Assembly (NCBI GenBank): GCA_002386045.1
Contig: DGEQ01000042.1
Location: 498 to 10,022, forward strand
DNA length: 9,525 bases
Source: Hungateiclostridiaceae bacterium UBA3922
Lineage (GTDB): Bacteria; Bacillota; Clostridia; Acetivibrionales; DTU013
Direction: 5' to 3'
Shown piece after piece: positions 1-6,321 of the stretch. The notes below the pieces were generated by a model, which searched no databases, was not told the origin of the DNA, and saw only the letters and a program-made list of their open reading frames with translations. The position numbers and the translations under genes are program-made. The stretch's first letter is position 1. Every line of letters starts with the position of its first letter.

Positions 1-23
1 AGACAGGGACAACGTTGCCGCTT

Positions 24-659
24 TCAGTCTTTTGCCGTGATCACCAGCAGCAGGCCTTCCTTCACCTCGACGTACGCCTCGTCTTCCGTGAACCTGTTGC
101 TGACTCCAAGAGATGAACCGATCCTCAGCACGGCATCGTGCAGCGGGAAATACAGGCCGCGGGTCGAGACGCCGCGGGCGTCCCCGCCGAAAGGAAGCAG
201 CGTGACAAAGGCGCCTTCCTTGCGCCTGAGCTTTATGCCGCCGCTTATCAGCCGCACCTCGTTCTTCTCATCGGCAATGATGCCCTCCGCGCCGGCATCA
301 TGCGTCTTTTTCAATAAAAAAAGGTTGGACAGTGAATGGTCCAGCCTCGTTCCGACCGCGCCGAGCAGGACGATCTTTCTGCAGCCCCTTTCTATGGCTA
401 TTTCCACGGCCAGTTCGCTGTCTGTCATGTCCTTTTCGACCGGGAATCGCAAAATCTCGGCTCCTGCCGCCTCAAGCCTGCTGTAGTCATCGCTGTCTAT
501 CGAATCGAAGTCTCCCAGGACGATATCGGGCACCACGCCCATAGCCATGCAGTGCCGCGCGCCGCTGTCAGCGGAAATGACCAGTTCAGCGCCCTCGCAG
601 TAATTTCGCGCATGGCCGTAATCATCTATCCTGCCTCCGCAGATTATCACACACGTCAT
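24..659 (-). CDS. thiN: Thiamine pyrophosphokinase
   Basis: This enzyme transfers pyrophosphate from ATP to thiamine, giving thiamine pyrophosphate and AMP in the cytosol. The 211-residue protein has the family length. Visible family motifs are SADSGARH (residues 29-36), GDFDSI (49-54, acidic metal/ATP site), KDMTDSELA (76-84), GTRLDHSLSN (103-112) and GSSLGVSNRF (181-190) in the C-terminal thiamine-binding beta domain. The ATG at 659 is chosen because MTCVIICGG matches the usual first beta strand of the family. Its Shine-Dalgarno is poor (only GGA close to the ATG), and the ATG overlaps the TGA of a possible 29-codon ORF, so coupling is plausible. It is the last gene visible in the operon, downstream of rpe as in many Bacillota. 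Diverged copies of its first codons lie immediately upstream. No terminator can be judged because only 23 bases follow the stop. Confidence 0.97.
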   Translation of the reverse strand: MTCVIICGGRIDDYGHARNYCEGAELVISADSGARHCMAMGVVPDIVLGDFDSIDSDDYSRLEAAGAEILRFPVEKDMTDSELAVEIAIERGCRKIVLLGAVGTRLDHSLSNLFLLKKTHDAGAEGIIADEKNEVRLISGGIKLRRKEGAFVTLLPFGGDARGVSTRGLYFPLHDAVLRIGSSLGVSNRFTEDEAYVEVKEGLLLVITAKD

Positions 660-747
660 GTTCCATCACCGGTCCTGTCTCCGCAGACTATCACATATGC
701 CAGGTGGCAACCGGTCCTGCCTCCACGGATCATCACGCATGTCATGT
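628..747 (-). repeat. Three tandem copies of the thiN 5' end (42/44 bp period)
   Basis: Read on the minus strand, three related units lie end to end. They start at 747, 705 and 661 and are spaced 42 and 44 bases apart. Each begins near ACATGA or ACCTGG and shares the core GTGAT, then GGAG(G/A)CAGGA. The third unit is the actual start of thiN. By hand alignment, unit 1 and unit 3 agree at 28 of 34 positions, unit 2 and unit 3 at 27 of 34, and unit 1 and unit 2 at 29 of 38. Nearly all differences are transitions. Units 1 and 2 additionally share GGCAGGACCGGT or GACAGGACCGGT, which thiN has lost (GGCAGGATAGAT). The array fills the whole rpe-thiN spacer. Confidence 0.85.
656..745 (-). CDS. Possible 29-codon ORF made of two diverged copies of the thiN start
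   Basis: A 29-codon ORF begins at an ATG overlapping the rpe stop (ATGA) and ends with a TGA overlapping the thiN ATG (ATGA again). Its product begins MTCVMIRGGRTG and continues LAYVIVCGDRTG. Both stretches align with the real ThiN N-terminus MTCVIICGGRID, with a period of 14 codons. A GGTGG motif six bases before the ATG is a weak but correctly spaced ribosome binding site, better placed than anything before thiN itself. It could be a remnant of a duplication that moved the thiN start downstream, or a translated coupling peptide. It matches no protein family I know, and the reading frame may be open by chance. Confidence 0.35.
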   Translation of the reverse strand: MTCVMIRGGRTGCHLAYVIVCGDRTGDGT

Positions 748-1407
748 GGTACCACCGAACGCATTCTGCCTGAGGCTTCTTATTATCTCCGCCGCATCCG
801 GCGCTCCGAATATAGTCGTGCCTGCGACGATCACATTGGCGCCTGCCATGGTGACTTCCCTTATGTTCGAAAGGTCGATCCCGCCGTCGACCTCGATATC
901 AAGGTCCAGGCCGCGCCTTAAGGCGATTTGCCTCAGTTCCCTTATTTTTCCGGTCATGCTTTCTATGTACTGCTGGCCTCCGAATCCCGGGTCCACTGTC
1001 ATCAGCAGCACCATATCCACGTCTCCCAGCACAGCATCGAGCGCGTTCAGCGGTGTGGCAGGATTCAGCACCACGGACGGCCTGGCGCCGCATTCTCTAA
1101 TAAGTTCTATCGTACGATGGAGGTGGGGATTGTTTTCAACATGGACAGATATTATATTGGCTCCGGCTTCCACGAAGTCGTGTATATAGCGGTCCGGCTC
1201 CTCTATCATGAGATGTGCGTCGAACGGGAGATCCGTGACTTTTCTCAGGCACTTGATCACTGGCGGGCCGATGGTTATGTTCGGTACGAAATGCCCGTCC
1301 ATGACATCCAGGTGGATCATATCGGCGCCGGCTCTTTCGACCCTGGCGATCTCCTCCCCGAGCTTCGAAAAATCCGATGCCAGGATCGACGGTGCTATCT
1401 TAATCAT
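742..1407 (-). CDS. rpe: Ribulose-phosphate 3-epimerase
   Basis: This enzyme interconverts D-ribulose 5-phosphate and D-xylulose 5-phosphate in the cytosolic pentose phosphate pathway. The 221-residue TIM barrel is full length. It starts MIKIAPSILASDF, and the HLDVMDGHFVPN motif supplies metal ligand H32 and ligand/acid-base D34. DAHLMI gives H65 and EVDGGI gives D174, the second catalytic Asp. The phosphate-binding end is VAGTTIFG (194-201). The usual VNPGFGGQ loop reads VDPGFGGQ (138-145); animal enzymes have VEPGFGGQ, so activity is not in doubt. Its ATG lies inside the last codons of rsgA (8-base overlap), with a GGG-containing purine stretch about ten bases upstream, indicating coupled translation. 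Its TGA overlaps the ATG of the small ORF that precedes thiN. Confidence 0.98.
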   Translation of the reverse strand: MIKIAPSILASDFSKLGEEIARVERAGADMIHLDVMDGHFVPNITIGPPVIKCLRKVTDLPFDAHLMIEEPDRYIHDFVEAGANIISVHVENNPHLHRTIELIRECGARPSVVLNPATPLNALDAVLGDVDMVLLMTVDPGFGGQQYIESMTGKIRELRQIALRRGLDLDIEVDGGIDLSNIREVTMAGANVIVAGTTIFGAPDAAEIIRSLRQNAFGGTT

Positions 1408-2323
1408 TTGTCTTCATCCCTTTCCTGCCGCTCTTTCTGTATTTCGCTTCATCTTCCTGCTTCAATGCCTTGTAGAGTTCGGTAAAGCGGGCATACCTTC
1501 CTTTTTCTATCAGGCCTTCGCCAACGGCCTCCTTCACGCCGCAGTCCGCTTCAAATACGTGGCTGCAGCCCGTGAACCTGCACTTCGGGATATGTTCCGT
1601 AAACTCGGGATACAGGTACTGGAGCCTGTCATACTCTATCCCCATGAGTTCGTATGAGCTGAACCCTGGGGTGTCGACCAGGTACCCTCCACCTGGAAGT
1701 TCCATGAGCTCTGCATGGCGGGTGGTATGCCTTCCCCTGTCTATCTTTTCACTGACACTCCCAGTCTTCATCACCACGGTGTCCATGATCCTGTTGAGCA
1801 GCGTTGACTTCCCGACTCCCGACTGGCCCGCGAACACCGATATGTGGCCCTCCAGAGCTTCCTTCAGCCTGCTGAATCCTTCCGTATCATGGATGCTGGT
1901 CTCGATCACATCATATCCAGCCTTTGTGTATGGCTCCTTCAGCCTTGTCCGCCTGTCGCCTTCGTCGAGATCGATCTTGTTGATACAGACTACTGCCCTG
2001 ATGCCCTTATCCTCCGCTGTCACGAGTATCTTGTCCAGCAGCATCATGTCCGGGTCAGGCGATCTTGCCGCGATAACAGCGATGACCTGGTCGACGTTCG
2101 CGACTGCAGGCCTCACAAGTACGCTGCTTCTTTCCTCTATTTCCTCTATGTTGCCCTTTTTCCCGGCAGGGTCGGTAACACTGAATATCACCCTGTCACC
2201 TGTCAGCGGGGTCAGCCCTTTTTTTCGGAATATCCCCCTGGCCCTGCACTCATAAACACCGTCATCCTTTACCGCAACATAATAGAATCCGGCTATTCCC
2301 CTGATAATAATGCCAGACGGCAA
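1400..2323 (-). CDS. rsgA: Ribosome small subunit-dependent GTPase A (circularly permuted GTPase)
   Basis: RsgA (CpgA/YloQ in Bacillus) is a GTPase that checks late maturation of the 30S ribosomal subunit. The 307-residue protein shows the diagnostic permuted motif order. An N-terminal OB fold (about 1-70) is followed by G4 NKID (115-118), then G1 GQSGVGKST (166-174), switch GRHTT (197-201) and G3 DTPGF (217-221). The C-terminal zinc knuckle has ligands C248, C253, H255 and C261 (CX4CXHX5C). The start is TTG at 2323, preceded seven bases upstream by a very strong AGGAGGAGGT site, and the following residues fit the family N-terminus. It sits between prkC and rpe; in B. subtilis the orthologue is phosphorylated by PrkC and dephosphorylated by PrpC, so the linkage to the kinase pair is functional there. 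The last codons overlap rpe. Confidence 0.98.
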   Translation of the reverse strand: MPSGIIIRGIAGFYYVAVKDDGVYECRARGIFRKKGLTPLTGDRVIFSVTDPAGKKGNIEEIEERSSVLVRPAVANVDQVIAVIAARSPDPDMMLLDKILVTAEDKGIRAVVCINKIDLDEGDRRTRLKEPYTKAGYDVIETSIHDTEGFSRLKEALEGHISVFAGQSGVGKSTLLNRIMDTVVMKTGSVSEKIDRGRHTTRHAELMELPGGGYLVDTPGFSSYELMGIEYDRLQYLYPEFTEHIPKCRFTGCSHVFEADCGVKEAVGEGLIEKGRYARFTELYKALKQEDEAKYRKSGRKGMKTND

Positions 2324-2330
2324 ATATCCA

Positions 2331-2340
2331 ACCTCCTCCT
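2331..2340 (-). promoter_or_regulatory. Strong ribosome binding site deciding the TTG start of rsgA
   Basis: The minus strand reads AGGAGGAGGT, an extended match to the anti-Shine-Dalgarno sequence, seven bases before TTG at 2323. No ATG or GTG is better placed, so the TTG is accepted as the start. It is the strongest ribosome binding site in the window and may compensate for the weak start codon. It lies in the 54-base prkC-rsgA spacer, where I see no promoter or terminator. Confidence 0.85.
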
Positions 2341-2377
2341 CGTACGGCTCCTGATCTGATGTAAAATGCGTCAGTTG

Positions 2378-4381
2378 CTACTGGTTCGGGATATCGGTCT
2401 CCAAAGCCAGTTCATTATCCAGGTAAACTATCACGTGAGTGGTGCCTGTCTCACCGAGGGTTATGGGAAGGCTTATCGGGAACAGGTCCCTCCTGACATA
2501 CTGGTTCATCTCGATCCTGCGGACATTCGTATCGGACGGCGTGGATTCGACGTAGACCAGTACCTCTTCGTCGTAAGTACGGCCCGGGTTCAAAGTGATC
2601 ATGATATTCTTTGTCTTCGCGGTACCCGTCTGCTGAGATCCTCCGTCGTCGGGGCCGGACGGCACTTTCCCGCCGGTCTCATCGTCCGAAGGCTCTTCTA
2701 TGCCGAAAGTCAGCTCCACTGCCGTGTACTCATCCACCTTCTCGTTCGGGAGCGGGTACTGTTTTATTACCTTAGCGACATCGCTGACGATCCCCTCGGG
2801 CAGCAATTTCCCAATAGTGAGGTTGTTCATGAGTATGGCGTTTTCCGCCTCAGCCCTGGTCATACCGATCAGGTCAGGCACGACCACCTGTTCGAGTTTT
2901 GGCCCGGCGCTTACATATATCTTAACCACTGTATCAGGCCTGACCATTTCGAACGCCTCGGGTTCGGTCCTGATGACAAGGTCCTTGCCGACCGTCTCGC
3001 TGTTCTCTTTCACTATTTCAGGAACAAGCCCGGCATTGGTTATCTCCACTTCCGCGATCCTTTGCTCCTGTCCCCTGATATCGGGTATCTCCACCACGTG
3101 GGGACCGTCGCTGACCGTGAAACTGATCGTGCTGCCGGGTTTCAGGGTGTTGCCCACCGCTATGTCCTGCGATATGATGAGCCCTTTCCTCACATCCTCG
3201 TTGAACACCCTGTCATCCACCGCAATTATGTCATGCCGGCTCAGCAGTTCCTTCACCTCGTCGAATTCCCTGTTCGTATAGTCCTCGACGACGAATGAAG
3301 CCGTATCGTCTGCCGTTATCATCGGGATGACTAGCTTGATACCCAGGTAGACTACGAGCGCCATGATCACCAGGCCGGAAGCGATCCCCAGGATGATGCT
3401 CAGCCAGTCCCTCTTCTTCCTTGTTGCCGTTTCGTCTTCTTCCATGTATTCTCCATCCCCGTCATCGATATTTTCTTCTATTATATCAATTCCGGTGCTG
3501 ACAGCCTGCATTTTTTTCGTCGGGAGCTCTTCAACGGCATTGCTACCGTTGATTTTCGCATCAGGATCCGCCAGGACCCTCTGCAGGTCCGCCAGCATCT
3601 CGGACGCGGTCTGGTACCTGAGGTTCTGGTCTTTCTTCATGGCCTTGATTATGAGGTCGTTTAAGCCTTTCGGTATCTTCGGATTGATATCGATGGGCTT
3701 TTCCGGTTTTTCCTGTATATGCTTCAGCGCGATGGCAACAGGCGATTCCCCGTCAAACGGGACTGTCCCCGTCACCATCTCGTAAATCGTGATGCCAAGT
3801 GAATAGAGGTCGGATTTTTCGTCGATGAAACCGCCTCTTGCCTGTTCGGGCGAGAAGTAATGGACGGAGCCGATGGTGCTGCCCACCATGGTGATGGTTG
3901 CCGACGTGACGGCCCTCGCGATACCAAAGTCGGTCACCTTGGCGATACCGTCCTTCGTTATCATGATGTTGTGCGGTTTTATGTCGCGGTGGACTATGAA
4001 ATTCCTGTGGGCGTGCTCGAGAGCCGAGCAGATCTGGATGGCTATCCCAACGGCTTCCTTCCACGGAAGCGCGCCCTTCTGGCTGATGTATTCCTTCAGC
4101 GTGATGCCGTCTATATACTCCATCACGATGTACTGGATGTCGTCCTGCCTGCCCACATCATAGATCGATACGATGTTTGCATGGTTCAGGCTTGCAGCGG
4201 CCTGCGCCTCGACGCGGAAACGTTTCACGAACTCCTCGTCGTCGGTGAATTCGCTGCGCAGTATCTTAACAGCGACGAAGCGGTTCAAAAGCAGGCACTT
4301 CGCCTTATAGACGACTGCCATGCCGCCTCCGCCGATCCTTTCAAGCAATTTATATCTATTTCCCAGTATCTGACCTTCCAT
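2378..4381 (-). CDS. prkC: Membrane Ser/Thr protein kinase with PASTA repeats
   Basis: This is a eukaryotic-type transmembrane kinase of the PrkC/Stk family, which couples cell-wall precursors or muropeptides outside the cell to protein phosphorylation inside. From ATG at 4381 it has 667 residues. The kinase domain (about 10-270) shows the glycine loop IGGGGMAVVY (16-25), the AVK lysine K39, HRDIKPHN with D133, and DFG at 151-153. A Thr/Ser-rich activation loop follows (159-170), ending in HYFSPEQARGG. An acidic juxtamembrane stretch leads to one membrane helix (about 326-353). Outside are three PASTA repeats (about 361-426, 428-494, 497-560), an acidic Gly/Pro/Ser linker, and a further beta-rich domain of about 75 residues. 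AAGGTG five bases before the ATG supports this start; an earlier GTG at 4387 abuts that site and is rejected. prpC ends 13 bases upstream. Confidence 0.98.
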   Translation of the reverse strand: MEGQILGNRYKLLERIGGGGMAVVYKAKCLLLNRFVAVKILRSEFTDDEEFVKRFRVEAQAAASLNHANIVSIYDVGRQDDIQYIVMEYIDGITLKEYISQKGALPWKEAVGIAIQICSALEHAHRNFIVHRDIKPHNIMITKDGIAKVTDFGIARAVTSATITMVGSTIGSVHYFSPEQARGGFIDEKSDLYSLGITIYEMVTGTVPFDGESPVAIALKHIQEKPEKPIDINPKIPKGLNDLIIKAMKKDQNLRYQTASEMLADLQRVLADPDAKINGSNAVEELPTKKMQAVSTGIDIIEENIDDGDGEYMEEDETATRKKRDWLSIILGIASGLVIMALVVYLGIKLVIPMITADDTASFVVEDYTNREFDEVKELLSRHDIIAVDDRVFNEDVRKGLIISQDIAVGNTLKPGSTISFTVSDGPHVVEIPDIRGQEQRIAEVEITNAGLVPEIVKENSETVGKDLVIRTEPEAFEMVRPDTVVKIYVSAGPKLEQVVVPDLIGMTRAEAENAILMNNLTIGKLLPEGIVSDVAKVIKQYPLPNEKVDEYTAVELTFGIEEPSDDETGGKVPSGPDDGGSQQTGTAKTKNIMITLNPGRTYDEEVLVYVESTPSDTNVRRIEMNQYVRRDLFPISLPITLGETGTTHVIVYLDNELALETDIPNQ

Positions 4382-4394
4382 ACTCACACCTTCA

Positions 4395-5120
4395 CTAACA
4401 CTTGATTACGATGACAGTGATATTGTCCTCACCGCCCTGCCTGTTGGCAGCTTCGATAAGCCTTGCACACGCGGTTTCAGGTTCACTGCCGGAAACGATC
4501 TCTACTATTTCACTCTCACTCACCATGTTTGTCAGGCCGTCGGTGCAAAGCACGTAAATGTCATCGGCTTCGATCCTGTGGCTTATTATGTCCACTTCCA
4601 GTTCCGGGCAGGAACCGATCGCCCTCGTGATGATATTCTTCCTGGGGTGCTTCTCGGCTTCTTCCCTGGTCAGCTTGCCCTGCCTGACCAGTTCGCCTAT
4701 ATACGAATGGTCATCTGTTAGCTGCCGGATCACACCGTTCCGTATAAGGTACAGCCTGCTGTCGCCTACGTGTGCCGCTGTAAGAGTGGAGCCCGTGATC
4801 ACGGCCATGGTAAGCGTCGTTCCCATGCCACTGACCTCGGCGCCTCCAAGCGATCTTTCATACACGGCAGTGTTGACCTTCTTCACCAGCGCTTCGAGCT
4901 TTTCGCTCGCATTCTCGCCGTCAAAGCAGCCTGCAGCATCCAGATTGTCCCTTATGTACTCGACAGCCATCCTGCTTGCGATTTCGCCGCTGTTGTGCCC
5001 GCCAAGCCCGTCGGCAATGACAAAGGCACAGGATGTATCCGAGCATCCCGGGATGATCATGTAACTGTCTTCATTTATGTCCCTCAACAACCCTCTGTCC
5101 GTACCTGCTGCATACTTCAA
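4395..5120 (-). CDS. prpC: PP2C-family Ser/Thr protein phosphatase, partner of PrkC
   Basis: This is a metal-dependent (PPM/PP2C) phosphatase that reverses PrkC phosphorylation in the cytosol. The 241-residue protein has the full bacterial PP2C length. Motifs in order are RDINEDS (13-19, with D18), ADGLGGHNSGE (36-46, metal-binding D37/G38), GMGTT (98-102), HVGDSR (117-122, D120), TDDHS (135-139), CTDGLTN (192-198, D194) and GGEDNIT (229-235, D232). The start is TTG at 5120, eight bases after an AGGTG ribosome binding site, and the protein begins MKYAAGTDRG as usual for the family. It lies 33 bases after rlmN and 13 bases before prkC, so phosphatase and kinase are made from the same message. 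The symbols stp and prpC are both used for this family. Confidence 0.98.
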   Translation of the reverse strand: MKYAAGTDRGLLRDINEDSYMIIPGCSDTSCAFVIADGLGGHNSGEIASRMAVEYIRDNLDAAGCFDGENASEKLEALVKKVNTAVYERSLGGAEVSGMGTTLTMAVITGSTLTAAHVGDSRLYLIRNGVIRQLTDDHSYIGELVRQGKLTREEAEKHPRKNIITRAIGSCPELEVDIISHRIEADDIYVLCTDGLTNMVSESEIVEIVSGSEPETACARLIEAANRQGGEDNITVIVIKC

Positions 5121-5153
5121 GCCGTCAGCACCTGCCTTGGAATGATGTTGTGT

Positions 5154-6299
5154 CTATCCTTTCGCTGTTCCTGTTCCTGTCTCCTGCTCCCGCTCCGGCG
5201 ATCCCCGGGCGCTCATCTCCCTGAGCCGCAGTTGTCCGCATGCTGCATTTATATCCGAACCAAGTTCACGGCGGACCGTCGTCTCGATACCGTTTTCCTT
5301 CAGTATCGCGGCGAACCGCTCTGTGCGTTTGCGTCCGCTCTGGCGGTAACTGGTCTCATCCACGGGATTGACCGGTATCAGGTTTACAAGGCACAAAAGT
5401 CCTTTTAACAGAAAGGCAAGCTCAACAGCGTTTTCCGGCAAATCGTTGACGCCTTCTATCAAGGCATATTCGAACATGATCCTTCGGTTGGTTTTCTCTG
5501 TATATATCTTACTAGCTTCAATGATTTTGTCAATACGATACTTCCTTCCAACCGGCATCAGCTTCGCCCTTATACGGTCATTGGGGGCGTGCAGCGAAAC
5601 GGCAAGGTTCACCTGGAAACCCTCGCCGGCGAACCTCAGTATCCCCGGCACGATCCCGCACGTGGAGACCGTCATGTGCCTGTAGCCTATGTTCAGCCCG
5701 TGGTGGGAATTTGCCAGCCGCAGGAACTTTATGACATTGTCATAGTTGTCGAACGGCTCGCCGATCCCCATGACGACCACGTTGCTAACTCTTACCCCGC
5801 TGTCCCGCTGTATTGCGAGCACCTGTTCAAGAATCTCGCCTGCAGTCAGGTTCCTCCTGAAACCTGCTACCGTCGACGCACAGAAGCTGCATCCCATTTT
5901 GCAGCCTACCTGTGACGAGACACATGCGGTATAGCCATGGTTGTACTCCATCAGCACGCTTTCTATGATATTGCCGTCATCCAGCCCGAACAGGTACTTT
6001 ACGGTACCGTCGACGGCGGAGACGAACTTTTTCCTTATCTTTAGACAGGAAACGCGGGCCAAAAGTTTCAGATCCTCCCTCAGCGCCAACGGAAGGTCCG
6101 TCATTTCGTCAAAGCTGACGGCTCCTTTCGCTATCCAGCCGAACACCTGCTTCGCCCGGTATTTCTTCTGGCCGATGCCCGCAAAGAACTCTTCCAGTTC
6201 AGATATATCCATGTCCGGGAGGAATAATTTCCCGGTGCCCGTATCCACTTGGTTTCCAGCGACCGTTCCAGCCGGATCCGTCTCAGCCGGATCCGTCAT
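5154..6299 (-). CDS. rlmN: Dual-specificity 23S rRNA (A2503-C2) / tRNA (A37-C2) methyltransferase, radical SAM
   Basis: RlmN is a radical SAM enzyme that methylates C2 of A2503 in 23S rRNA and of A37 in some tRNAs. Counting from the ATG at 6299 (381 residues), the cluster ligands are C133, C137 and C140 in GCKMGCSFC. The methyl-carrying cysteine is C354 in INAACGQL, and the upstream cysteine of ACVSSQVGC is C126. The SAM-binding GIGEP follows at 179-183. These match E. coli C125, C129, C132, C355 and C118. The ATG at 6299 is preferred over the in-frame TTG at 6317 because GGGAG lies eight bases before it. The first 25 or so residues form a low-complexity extension (DPAETDPAG) from a 15-bp DNA repeat. 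The gene follows rsmB by 22 bases. The family includes Cfr resistance enzymes, but the operon context and length argue for RlmN. Confidence 0.97.
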   Translation of the reverse strand: MTDPAETDPAGTVAGNQVDTGTGKLFLPDMDISELEEFFAGIGQKKYRAKQVFGWIAKGAVSFDEMTDLPLALREDLKLLARVSCLKIRKKFVSAVDGTVKYLFGLDDGNIIESVLMEYNHGYTACVSSQVGCKMGCSFCASTVAGFRRNLTAGEILEQVLAIQRDSGVRVSNVVVMGIGEPFDNYDNVIKFLRLANSHHGLNIGYRHMTVSTCGIVPGILRFAGEGFQVNLAVSLHAPNDRIRAKLMPVGRKYRIDKIIEASKIYTEKTNRRIMFEYALIEGVNDLPENAVELAFLLKGLLCLVNLIPVNPVDETSYRQSGRKRTERFAAILKENGIETTVRRELGSDINAACGQLRLREMSARGSPEREQETGTGTAKG

Positions 6300-6300
6300 C
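6271..6300 (-). repeat. 15-bp direct repeat at the 5' end of rlmN
   Basis: Two adjacent 15-base units on the plus strand begin GCCGGATCCGTC (6271-6285 and 6286-6300), the first twelve bases being identical. In rlmN they encode the duplicated peptide TDPAE-TDPAG just after the start codon, before the conserved domain. This looks like a local tandem duplication tolerated in a disordered N-terminal tail. Confidence 0.8.
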
Positions 6301-6321
6301 TTCAAATCTCCCGCCAACCTG

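Noticed and set aside
1..23. An 8-bp palindrome CAACGTTG within GGGACAACGTTGCC just after thiN, considered as a terminator or a REP-type element
   Set aside because: Only 23 bases are visible after the stop, with no T tract and no second arm in view, so no call can be supported.
6300..6317. A TTG start at 6317 for rlmN
   Set aside because: The GGGAG ribosome binding site lies downstream of that TTG and is well spaced for the ATG at 6299.
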